Assembly (NCBI GenBank): GCA_913009475.1
Contig: CAJVYJ010000021.1
Coordinates: 1-15,991 of the forward strand
Source of the DNA: an uncultured Actinomycetes bacterium
GTDB taxonomy: Bacteria; Actinomycetota; Aquicultoria; CAJVYJ01
Direction: 5' to 3'
DNA: 15,991 nucleotides
Part shown: positions 7,251 through 13,072 of the stretch, in pieces
How positions within the stretch are numbered: the first letter of the stretch is position 1
How the letters are laid out: each line of letters starts with the position of its first letter
Notes under the pieces: model-generated
Seen by the model: only the letters and a program-made list of their open reading frames with translations
Databases searched by the model: none
Told to the model about the DNA's origin: nothing
Made by a program: the position numbers and the translations under genes

Positions 7251-7256
7251 TATAAA
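7251..7256 (+). promoter_or_regulatory. Candidate -10 element giving a leaderless transcript
   Basis: TATAAA is followed by exactly 6 nt (CTACGC) and then the ATG at 7263. No Shine-Dalgarno sequence lies at normal distance. The -10, 6 nt, ATG arrangement is the usual signature of leaderless genes. The -35 region is weak. Confidence 0.5.
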
Positions 7257-7262
7257 CTACGC

Positions 7263-8111
7263 ATGATTGAAAATTTGATTTATCTAATAATTATTGTGGT
7301 TTTTATTATATTTGGTTTACCAATCATCCAACGCCGGATGTTAATTGCCAAACGTATTAGTATAATAAACAAGCTGGAAAAGAAACACGCTTCAAGAATT
7401 ATCACTATGATACACCGCCAAGAGGCACTCAGCCTCTTTGGTTTCCCCATCATCAAATATATCGATATCGAAGACTCAGAAAGAATCCTCAGAGCCATCC
7501 ACCTGACTGACGAAGACGTGCCTATTGAGATCATTATGCACACTCCCGGCGGCCTGGTTTTAGCCTCCGAACAGATTGCTTCAGCCCTGCAACGGCATAG
7601 AGCCAGAGTAACAGCCTATGTTCCTCATTACGCCATGTCCGGCGGGACCATGATAGCACTAACAGCTGACGAGATTATTATGGACCACGACGCAGTTATG
7701 GGACCTATCGACCCGCAGATAGGCGACCCCACCCGCGGCAGCTATCCGGCCGCTTCCATCTTGGCCGCTTTAAAAAAAGATAACCCTAACCGTAGCGACA
7801 ATACCCTGATATTGGGTGATATAGCTGAAAAAGCCATACGGCAGACCGGTGAAAAAACCTTCAACTTATTAAAAAATAAGATGGACGAGAAAAAGGCGAG
7901 AAAAATCGCTCATGAATTGACTATCGGACAGTGGACCCATGATTATCCGATCACTTCAGAAAAAGCTCTGGAGTTGGGGTTGAATGTCGCTACCGATATG
8001 CCGTTGGAAGTCTACGAACTAATGGAACTTTACCCGCAAGCGGCCCAGCGCCGGCCATCAGTGGAATATATACCCACGCCCTATCGTTATCGGCGGCGAC
8101 GAACCGATTAG
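7263..8111 (+). CDS. Membrane-anchored Clp-fold serine protease, SDH family
   Basis: A 282-residue protein of the serine dehydrogenase proteinase family (PF01972), related to the Clp/SppA fold. Residues 3-21 form one N-terminal transmembrane helix (IENLIYLIIIVVFIIFGLP) followed by a basic stretch, so the catalytic part is probably cytoplasmic-facing or membrane-attached. The core reads HTPGGLVLASEQIASAL, then VPHYAMSGGTMIALTADEIIMD with the likely nucleophile Ser in SGGT, then GPIDPQIG. The tail is Arg-rich and Pro-rich. The frame stays open upstream to 7125, but that part has no ribosome binding site or family likeness; ATG 7263 begins the membrane helix and lies 6 nt after a TATAAA. Substrates are unknown. 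Confidence 0.85.
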   Translation: MIENLIYLIIIVVFIIFGLPIIQRRMLIAKRISIINKLEKKHASRIITMIHRQEALSLFGFPIIKYIDIEDSERILRAIHLTDEDVPIEIIMHTPGGLVLASEQIASALQRHRARVTAYVPHYAMSGGTMIALTADEIIMDHDAVMGPIDPQIGDPTRGSYPAASILAALKKDNPNRSDNTLILGDIAEKAIRQTGEKTFNLLKNKMDEKKARKIAHELTIGQWTHDYPITSEKALELGLNVATDMPLEVYELMELYPQAAQRRPSVEYIPTPYRYRRRRTD

Positions 8112-8495
8112 AAGCCTGTCTAAATATTCCGCTCTGGCTAAAAATCCATATGATCGACAACGATAGACTCTTGATCGTAGTAAAAAAGCGCAATTTTGAC
8201 ATAGTTATTCAATATATGAGTTAGTCAACCAGCCATTAATAACATTTCAGATTTATTCTTACTTAATAAGTATTAATAATAACTGAAGATACGGCTGGTA
8301 TTAGCGCCATAATTATAAAAACCAGCCAGCTCCTGAAAACGCAAAATGAAATATGCGAAATCCCCCTTATGTCCCACTTTAAGATAGGGGGAAGGAAAAA
8401 GAATTAACGCTAATTGAGGCTATTTAACAACACCGCTCCATTAAAATAAAACTGGATAATCGTAGCCGCAAAGTACTATCGGCCGGTCAATGAAG
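8112..8495. other. Intergenic region without a recognisable gene
   Basis: I see no ORF with coding character on either strand in this stretch. It holds the hairpin at 8361-8392 and AT-rich sequence with two GCTGGT/ACCAGC-type motifs (8290-8330). The following 124 bases are a separate structured element. Confidence 0.5.
8361..8392. repeat. C/G-tract hairpin
   Basis: TCCCCC and GGGGGA pair, with an inner TAT/ATA extension after one bulged T and a loop of 13 nt. It resembles the widespread AT-CCCCCTT...AAGGGGG type dispersed hairpins. There is no T-run in either direction, so terminator function is doubtful. Confidence 0.45.
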
Positions 8496-8619
8496 AGAAC
8501 GTGGACGAGAGCTTAAGATGCAAGGCAGACGAAAGTCGAGGTGAGGGAGCGTAGTTTTGTTACGTAACCGAGACGAGACCGAGGATAACACCGCAGATTG
8601 GGTTCTCGACCACGCTTCT
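8496..8619 (+). ncRNA. Candidate structured GA-rich RNA element
   Basis: The two ends form a long helix: 8496-8510 (AGAACGTGGACGAGA) pairs with 8604-8619 (TCTCGACCACGCTTCT), 14 Watson-Crick pairs with one A/A mismatch and one bulged C, plus three more pairs inward including wobbles. Inside are GAC-GAAA-GTC, a mini-stem with a GNRA loop at about 8529-8538, and GCGTA...TACGT with a 7-nt loop at about 8549-8565 flanked by GA-rich strands. It begins about 385 nt after the protease gene and ends on the queF stop codon. Strand is inferred from GA-richness; it could instead be the 3' end of the queF message. I cannot assign a named family. Confidence 0.5.
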
Positions 8620-8998
8620 AGGTTTCCATCATGCAAGTTGTATCCATACCGCCGCGCGTATTGTATATTAAGGCAATCTTAAACCACTGGGGATCAAGTA
8701 GTTCGGTTAAGTCATTAAAAATACGGTTAATGGCATCTTCCTGGTAGATACCAACATTTCTAAAAGAGATGATGTAATATTTAAGCGCCTTGAGCTCGAC
8801 TATTGATTTGTCGGGGATATACTCGATAATAAACTCGCCGTAATCAGGTAGGCCGGAAAAAGGACAGACGGCGGAGAACTCGGCGCTCTCTATAATAATA
8901 TTTTGCCGGCCGCCTTCATAAGGCAGGGCCTCCAGCACGCCGGCGTCAATGGCGTCTTGGCTTTGGAACTCGTATCTTTTACCTTCAGCTTTGGGCAT
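8618..8998 (-). CDS. queF: NADPH-dependent 7-cyano-7-deazaguanine reductase (unimodular QueF)
   Basis: Reduces preQ0 to preQ1, a step in queuosine tRNA modification. With the ATG at 8998 it has 126 residues, a short single-domain (YkvM-type) QueF. Visible: the nucleophile Cys45 in FSAVCPFSGLPD, Asp52, the QueF signature ELKALKYY at 68-75, and Glu87. The residue before that Glu is Gln86, where I expect His from the B. subtilis type ('HE'). The start at 8998 follows GGAGG at 4-nt spacing; an in-frame ATG at 9019 has no such site. A TACAAT at 9011-9016 suggests a promoter of its own. It follows queC by 68 nt and its stop touches the structured element at 8496-8619. Confidence 0.93.
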   Translation of the reverse strand: MPKAEGKRYEFQSQDAIDAGVLEALPYEGGRQNIIIESAEFSAVCPFSGLPDYGEFIIEYIPDKSIVELKALKYYIISFRNVGIYQEDAINRIFNDLTELLDPQWFKIALIYNTRGGMDTTCMMET

Positions 8999-9066
8999 AG
9001 TTCCTCCATCATTGTACATATTAAATTTTGAGATAGTCTAACAACTAACACTATAAATAAATCTTG

Positions 9067-9729
9067 TTAGTATTTATTAATTTCATACTCCAGCGGGTCA
9101 TCTATTCCCGCCTCCGCGAATCCCTTTAAACGTAACTTGCAGGCCGGGCACTTACCGCAAGCCGGCCTTTTGCCCTCATAACAAGTCTGCGTCAAAGCCA
9201 ACACCGGCAAACAGCCCAGCTGCCGCGCCAATTTAACCGTCTCCGCTTTAGTCAGCCACATCAGCGGCGTATGCAAGCGGAATTGCGCGTCCATCGCCAA
9301 GTTTAAAGTTACATTCAATGATTTGATAAAGGTGTCACGGCAATCAGGATAGCCGGAATAGTCGGTCTGACTCATACCGGCCACAATATCACTGATGCCG
9401 TTCTCGTGAGCGTAGATGGCGGCAAATGATAAAAATATCAAATTACGGCCGCTGACAAATGTTGACGGCAATGCGCCTTTTTCCTGGCTGATAGCAATAT
9501 CGTCCCTGGTTAAAGAGTTGGTGGTTAATTCGCTTAGAGTGGGAATATTAATAATTCGATGCGCTACGCCGGCGTCCACCGCTATCCGGACCGCCTGCTC
9601 GATTTCGATTTTATGGCGCTGGCCGTAATCAAAAGTGACAGCCGCGACTTCAGTAAATTTTTCTTTAGCCCAGTATAGACAGGTCGTAGAATCCTGCCCA
9701 CCGGAAAATACTACTAACGCTTTTTTCAT
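9067..9729 (-). CDS. queC: 7-cyano-7-deazaguanine (preQ0) synthase
   Basis: Converts 7-carboxy-7-deazaguanine to preQ0 using ATP and ammonia, feeding QueF. It has 220 residues, the usual length. The PP-loop ATPase motif SGGQDSTT lies at 9-16, and the C-terminal zinc site is complete with C183, C191, C194 and C197 in the CYEGKRPACGKCPAC region. GMSQTDYSGYPDCRDTF around 118-134 is typical substrate-pocket sequence. The ATG follows GAAGAG at short spacing; a TAGAAT 9 nt further up may be its -10. Upstream lies an HtrA gene remnant, not queE, so queC probably has its own promoter. Confidence 0.95.
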   Translation of the reverse strand: MKKALVVFSGGQDSTTCLYWAKEKFTEVAAVTFDYGQRHKIEIEQAVRIAVDAGVAHRIINIPTLSELTTNSLTRDDIAISQEKGALPSTFVSGRNLIFLSFAAIYAHENGISDIVAGMSQTDYSGYPDCRDTFIKSLNVTLNLAMDAQFRLHTPLMWLTKAETVKLARQLGCLPVLALTQTCYEGKRPACGKCPACKLRLKGFAEAGIDDPLEYEINKY

Positions 9730-9785
9730 TTAACTCTTCATTCTATTAAATAAAAACAACTCGATAATTTATCTTACATATTACC

Positions 9786-9988
9786 TTAATTAAACACTTT
9801 TTTTCCGGCTAATTTCAGCGCTATATTTATCGGTACGGCAAAACCGATACCAGCCGCGTTGTCGCCGGTTGAAAGGTAAGCGGTAGTGATGGCGATGACT
9901 TCGCCTCTTCGATTAGTTAGCGGGCCCCCGGAATTACCGGTTCGAATTTGATGAAACCGGCGGAGAAGCGTTGGGCGGATTGAATCAT
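9786..9988 (-). pseudogene. Frameshifted 3' fragment of an HtrA/trypsin-like protease gene
   Basis: Reading the minus strand, IQSAQRFSAG in one frame is followed, after a frame change, by GNSGGPLTNRRGEVIAITTA and ...GIGFAVPINIALKL before a TAA. Together this is the C-terminal part of a DegP/HtrA catalytic domain, with the Ser of GNSGGP and the GxGFAVP motif. The frames are separated by a 20-nt insertion at 9936-9955 bounded by CCGGT direct repeats; removing it restores SAQRFSAGNSGGPL in one frame. The N-terminal two thirds (His and Asp of the triad) and any PDZ domain are absent. It begins two bases after the stop of the membrane protein gene. Confidence 0.8.
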
Positions 9989-9989
9989 T

Positions 9990-10715
9990 TCAAGCTCGCT
10001 TATACTCTTGTCTTATGGGGACTTTGTTAACATTAGGATTTTCTTTTTCCCATTTGATCCAGCCTATGCGGTTATATGAATAAAGTAGCGCGCCGACAAC
10101 AATTATTAAAAATGAGCCAATGATTAAGTATCTGACTTCGTTTTTCCTTTGCTCGGTATCTAGTTCGAAAAGCCTAAAGAGAGATATAGTCATAAATAAA
10201 AAGATAAGCATAAGTACGGCTATAAGAAGCAAGAAGACAGAATCAAAGTTGGTTCTTAAAAAATTTGCTATTTCTGCTGACAAATATTTCCCTAAAACAG
10301 GATAATATTTGTCAGCCCAAAAATATGGGGCTGTACTAAAAAAGATATCATATACAAAAACAGCCACAAAACTTATAATGTTTAAGATCAAAAAAAGACG
10401 CCGCGGTAATCTGATGGCTCTCGCTAAATAGATAACCCCTATAAGTGTAGAAAAGCCAACCAACACTTGAAAACTTTGATAGGCATCACCTAAAAAAGCC
10501 CTGGGCATTGTCAGATAATAAGCAACTGGGAAAAAGATAATGAGGATCAAGCCGATTATGAATTCTGATACTTTCTGATAAGTATTTATTGTTTTTAGTG
10601 CTATGGATTGAAAAATCAAAATAGCGCCAAGAGCGCTTACAACACCTTGAAGTCCCTCCGCGATAAGACCGGAAATCATTCCCAGTATATCAATAATAAA
10701 CTTAACTATTATCAT
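9990..10715 (-). CDS. Polytopic membrane protein of unknown function
   Basis: A 241-residue protein with about six hydrophobic segments, near residues 20-42, 50-70, 83-103, 107-128, 158-182 and 194-214. Loops hold basic RLPRR (101-105) and the stretch FRLFELDTEQRKNE before the last helix; the C-terminus (KWEKENPNVNKVPIRQEYKRA) is charged. I recognise no family motif. The start ATG has only a weak AGAGG about 13 nt upstream. It sits between a signal-peptide-like ORF and an HtrA remnant, interrupting the que genes on the same strand. It could be a late arrival: its direct abutment to the broken protease gene suggests a recombination junction. Confidence 0.7.
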   Translation of the reverse strand: MIIVKFIIDILGMISGLIAEGLQGVVSALGAILIFQSIALKTINTYQKVSEFIIGLILIIFFPVAYYLTMPRAFLGDAYQSFQVLVGFSTLIGVIYLARAIRLPRRLFLILNIISFVAVFVYDIFFSTAPYFWADKYYPVLGKYLSAEIANFLRTNFDSVFLLLIAVLMLIFLFMTISLFRLFELDTEQRKNEVRYLIIGSFLIIVVGALLYSYNRIGWIKWEKENPNVNKVPIRQEYKRA

Positions 10716-10787
10716 TATGTTTAGTGGCCTCTTTTTCCTTACCTTACTTTATCTTTCGGAAATTTATTCCCTAAACAAAATAGGGAT

Positions 10788-10913
10788 TCAGTCGATAAAC
10801 GAAGCGGGTGTGGGCTCTAAAGCAAACAAAGTAGCCGGTGTCAATAACATAAGTAAGGTAAATAAAGCAAAGAGAAATGATATTAATACGGATTTTACGC
10901 GCCGCGTCTTCAT
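10788..10913 (-). CDS. 41-residue signal-peptide-like ORF (secreted peptide or truncated gene)
   Basis: An ATG at 10913 follows a GAGGGGGG ribosome binding site at 4-nt spacing. The product starts MKTRRVKS, continues with about 20 hydrophobic residues (VLISFLFALFTLLMLLTPAT) and reaches LFA-LEP, a good signal peptidase I site near residue 31, then stops 10 residues later with TGA. Either this is a tiny exported peptide or the surviving 5' end of a longer secreted protein. The HtrA fragment lies downstream on the same strand, so it may be the N-terminus of that broken gene, with the membrane protein gene in between; this is inference. Confidence 0.5.
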   Translation of the reverse strand: MKTRRVKSVLISFLFALFTLLMLLTPATLFALEPTPASFID

Positions 10914-10948
10914 TCGTCCCCCCTCAGTACATTATTAATATACGTACT

Positions 10949-10972
10949 AAGAAAACGCTATCATAGTTAGCG
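10949..10972 (-). terminator. Candidate intrinsic terminator of queD-queE
   Basis: On the minus strand CGCTA, a 7-nt loop, TAGCG, then TTTTCTT. It lies about 120 nt after the queE stop and before the signal-peptide ORF, so it would separate the queDE transcript from the following genes. The stem is only 5 bp. Confidence 0.4.
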
Positions 10973-11033
10973 GGCAAGCGCAAATGTTTTTATTAAGAGA
11001 GCGTAGTTGTAATTAGTGGGAGTTTCAAAATGC

Positions 11034-11072
11034 TTGGTTGGCCATGGATTCCCGATCGGAGTCGGGAATGAC
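11034..11072 (+). repeat. Right-half copy of the composite repeat
   Basis: GGTTGGCCATGGATT followed by CCCGATCGGAGTCGGGAATG and AC matches the right half of copy C (12667-12704), including the GGTTGGCC spacer, with one or two differences. The left palindrome is missing. It lies in the queE 3' region. Confidence 0.75.
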
Positions 11073-11089
11073 AAGCTTAGAGGAGAGCA

Positions 11090-11692
11090 CTACCTTATCC
11101 CCCATACTTTATGCATCTGCATACCTAACTGCCACTGGTCCGGTTCCGCCGCCGCCAACTTGCGGCAATGCTCAATATTATTATTAGTCTCCGTAATATT
11201 ACCGCTGTCAATCGGCTGCAGGTAATGCGGTACGCCTTCAAGATACCGGCGGGGTTTATCACCGACCTTAATCAGTTCTTTAATCTCTTTTATTTTTTTA
11301 CGATTGAGTCCCGGATGGATTTTATCTTCTTTCGGAGAGACGGTTATATGGTCGAAGTCCAGAGTAGTCCCCCAGGTGCCGTTAGTCTCTAATTGGACCC
11401 GATAGCCCGCAAGTCGCAGACTTTCCAGAAGATTTTTTAGGGTATCCGTATCCTGGATAAGCGGCTCACCGCCGGTCAAGACGACCCATTCGCAATCGGC
11501 TTTCTCTTTACTAAGCCTAAATAGGATTTCCGCTATGGATAGTTCTTCATAGCTCTTTGTACCCGTATCGCAAAAACTACAGCTTAAATTGCAGCCGGAC
11601 AGCCTGATAAATAAGCTGGGCTCACCGGTTCGGAGCCCCTCACCCTGGCGGCTGTAAAATATCTCGTTTACCGGCAGTAGACCGCGGCGCAT
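11090..11692 (-). CDS. queE: 7-carboxy-7-deazaguanine synthase (radical SAM)
   Basis: Converts 6-carboxy-tetrahydropterin to 7-carboxy-7-deazaguanine, using a 4Fe-4S cluster and S-adenosylmethionine. With the ATG at 11692 it has 200 residues. The cluster motif is C34-x3-C38-x2-C41 (SGCNLSCSFCDT), preceded by the usual IFYSRQGEG and FIRLSG, and the SAM-binding VVLTGGEPL follows. LETNGT and TVSPKED are also characteristic. The frame extends to TTG 11707, but ATG 11692 has GGGAG 8 nt upstream. It overlaps the 3' end of queD by 25 nt, so the two are translationally coupled. Confidence 0.94.
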   Translation of the reverse strand: MRRGLLPVNEIFYSRQGEGLRTGEPSLFIRLSGCNLSCSFCDTGTKSYEELSIAEILFRLSKEKADCEWVVLTGGEPLIQDTDTLKNLLESLRLAGYRVQLETNGTWGTTLDFDHITVSPKEDKIHPGLNRKKIKEIKELIKVGDKPRRYLEGVPHYLQPIDSGNITETNNNIEHCRKLAAAEPDQWQLGMQMHKVWGIR

Positions 11693-12021
11693 TCCGGCGT
11701 CTCCCAAACAACTACTTTTTCCAGCGGATATAACTTGGCCGCCGACTTAAACAGCTCCTCGGCGATATTCTCAGCCGTCGGCTGCTTAATAATATCATTT
11801 AAATACTGATGGTCCGGCAGCAGCTTATCCAACGCCGCTTTGACAACATTAAAATCATAAGCTATCCCGTTATCCAGTTTATCAGCGCGGATATGAAACT
11901 CCGCCGTCCAGCGATGCCCATGCAAATTAGCACACTTGCCTTGGTAATTTTCCAGTTTGTGGGCGGCGTCAAAATGGCGCTTGACTATTATCTTATATCT
12001 TGTACTTTTATTATTTTCCAT
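11668..12021 (-). CDS. queD: 6-carboxy-5,6,7,8-tetrahydropterin synthase
   Basis: Makes 6-carboxytetrahydropterin from dihydroneopterin triphosphate, the first committed step to queuosine. It has 117 residues, as usual for QueD. Zinc ligands are His21 (FDAAH), His34 and His36 (LHGHRW); the catalytic Cys is Cys30, with the D70-H71 pair and Glu107/Glu110 near the C-terminus (WETPE). PTAENIAE is also conserved. It has no Shine-Dalgarno site but a promoter (-35 TTCAAA, 17 bp, -10 TATGAT) whose -10 lies 6 nt before the ATG, suggesting a leaderless message. The GTP cyclohydrolase that supplies its substrate is not in this window. Confidence 0.94.
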   Translation of the reverse strand: MENNKSTRYKIIVKRHFDAAHKLENYQGKCANLHGHRWTAEFHIRADKLDNGIAYDFNVVKAALDKLLPDHQYLNDIIKQPTAENIAEELFKSAAKLYPLEKVVVWETPECAAVYCR

Positions 12022-12027
12022 AACGGC

Positions 12028-12056
12028 ATCATATCAATAATCGAGCCGGATTTGAA
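12028..12056 (-). promoter_or_regulatory. queD promoter, probably leaderless
   Basis: On the minus strand TTCAAA (12056-12051), a 17-bp spacer and TATGAT (12033-12028), then exactly 6 nt to the queD ATG. Both hexamers are near consensus and the spacing is ideal. No ribosome binding site fits in the 6 nt. Confidence 0.65.
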
Positions 12057-12070
12057 CTGTTATAATGCCT

Positions 12071-12124
12071 TTACCAACCAGCCATAGAACAATTCTTAAG
12101 AATTGTTCTATGGCTGGTTGGTAA
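12071..12124. repeat. Perfect 54-bp palindrome with no loop
   Basis: The arms 12071-12097 and 12098-12124 are exact reverse complements for 27 bp (left arm starts TTACCAACCAGCCATAGAAC), centred on TTAAG/CTTAA, with no mismatch. It lies between the divergent queD and the small exported protein gene, 15 bp above the queD -35. No T-run suited to a terminator follows on either strand. A regulator site, an extruding hairpin or an assembly fold-back are all possible. Confidence 0.9.
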
Positions 12125-12209
12125 GTTTTAATCTGACGATAAGTACATAACTCTATCAACTGTTGATTTTTTGAGGAGATTATTGCAAACCCGATCCACA
12201 GTTAACACT

Positions 12210-12250
12210 GCCGTTTAAAGCAACGGCCAAAGTTCCAGCGCAACTTTTTT
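12210..12250 (+). promoter_or_regulatory. Possible attenuator in the leader of the exported protein gene
   Basis: A first hairpin GCCGTT/AACGGC (12210-12227) is followed by AAAGTT, a 7-nt loop, AACTTT and a T-run (12229-12250). The strand CCAAAGTT could alternatively pair with AACTTGG at 12251-12257. This looks like terminator/alternative-stem geometry upstream of the gene at 12302, but stems are short. Confidence 0.3.
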
Positions 12251-12301
12251 AACTTGGCGGCGATATAGTAATTAACACCTTATAGAAAGGAGGTCTGTAA
12301 A

Positions 12302-12553
12302 ATGAAAATGATATTTAAAAAAACTTTTCTAGTCTGGACATTTAGCTTCGCTATTATAGCCGGAATCATCGGCGTCAGTTACGCAGCCATTGGCGCTTCA
12401 ACCAATAATGACCTTAAAAATAACGCTGCTGCCGGCAATTCGACTACGACAACAACTGAGAATCAAGCCGTTATTCCTTTCGGTAACGCTACTACACAAA
12501 CAATAATAGCGCCTGTCCTTGAGCCGTCGAGCGACACAACTGAGATAAAATAG
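12302..12553 (+). CDS. Small exported Thr/Asn-rich protein
   Basis: An 83-residue protein with a clear signal peptide: MKMIFKK, hydrophobic core to about 24, then VSYA with cleavage likely after residue 28. The mature part of about 55 residues is low in complexity (STNND, NSTTTTTENQ, TTQTIIAP, SSDTTEIK), without Cys and without a recognised domain. A near-perfect ribosome binding site AAAGGAGGT precedes the ATG by about 8 nt, so the gene is probably well expressed. It is architecturally like the secreted protein at 15530-15886 (short, same signal-peptide plan, same type of ribosome site) but not alike in sequence. Confidence 0.75.
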   Translation: MKMIFKKTFLVWTFSFAIIAGIIGVSYAAIGASTNNDLKNNAAAGNSTTTTTENQAVIPFGNATTQTIIAPVLEPSSDTTEIK

Positions 12554-12598
12554 TCGTTGCCTGACAGTAAAGAAAGTATAGAACCGTCATTTATGCTT

Positions 12599-12704
12599 GT
12601 TATTCCCAGCTCGACTGGGAATCCAGGAATCACAGTGCATTAGAAGAAATAAAGCCTTAGAAAACACGGTTGGCCGTGGATTCCCGATCGGAGTCGGGAA
12701 TGAC
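12599..12704 (+). repeat. Composite palindromic repeat, copy C (106 bp)
   Basis: Left palindrome GTTATTCCCAGC...CTGGGAATCC, a spacer of about 50 bp with GGTTGGCCGTGG near its end, and the right palindrome GGATTCCCGATC...GGGAATGAC. It has the same layout as copies A and B, with a more diverged spacer. Small ORFs over this stretch are by-products of the palindromes. Confidence 0.8.
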
Positions 12705-12734
12705 AGTGGTAAGGTTCGGGAACTGACGCTTCTT

Positions 12735-12846
12735 GTCATTCTCAGCTTGACTGGGAATCCAGGTAAAGAGGTGTATTGGAACCAGGGCATGTAAAACATT
12801 AAAAAGCACGGTAGGACGCTGGATTCCCGATCAAGTCGGGAATAAC
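12735..12846 (+). repeat. Composite palindromic repeat, copy B (112 bp)
   Basis: Starts GTCATTCTCAGCTTGACTGG, ends CAAGTCGGGAATAAC, and has inverted ends. It lies 30 bp after copy C in direct orientation and is the reverse complement of copy A at 1558-1669, with only scattered differences over its length. Confidence 0.85.
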
Positions 12847-12924
12847 AAAAAATTCACGGATAACAAAAACGTCGTTTATAGAGTAACTATATAATAAGTT
12901 ATTAAACAGTCTCATCATCAAAAA

Positions 12925-12990
12925 TGTAATTAAATTGTAATGCTTCTGTCATCTTAATGTCATATTTTTCCGCAACCATAAATTGATAAT
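12925..12990 (+). promoter_or_regulatory. Four-repeat operator and -10 of the response-regulator operon
   Basis: Four motifs start at 12925, 12936, 12947 and 12958, exactly 11 bp apart: TGTAAT, TGTAAT, TGTCAT, TGTCAT. This is the pattern of a PhoB-type box (TGTCAT direct repeats, 11-bp period). A GATAAT at 12985-12990 begins 26 bp after the core (GTCAT) of the last motif, so the array would cover the -35 region. It precedes the response regulator, implying autoregulation. Confidence 0.75.
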
Positions 12991-13072
12991 AAGTGTTTCC
13001 CTTAAAGCCGAGTATAAACTATTTAAAAAAATTTGCTTATGATATGCTGTATAAACGCAATATGGGTAGAAT

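Noticed and set aside
7125..7262. N-terminal extension of the SDH-family protease
   Set aside because: The added 46 residues are basic, Cys-containing and unlike the family; there is no ribosome site, and the membrane helix starts at ATG 7263 behind a -10 element.
10717..10938. Plus-strand ORF of 73 codons with a hydrophobic start
   Set aside because: It starts within 2 bases of the opposite-strand membrane gene and is antisense to the signal-peptide ORF, which has a much better ribosome site.
12022..12301. preQ1 riboswitch before queD
   Set aside because: The queD promoter leaves no leader (the -10 is 6 nt from the ATG), so there is no room for an aptamer.
12587..12799. ORFs on both strands across the composite repeats
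   Set aside because: Open frames on both strands come from the palindromic repeat sequence; the product is repeat-derived and no start site is supported.
12599..12846. CRISPR array
   Set aside because: There are only two tandem units of about 110 bp, with homologous 'spacers' and no cas gene nearby; they are composite palindromic repeats.
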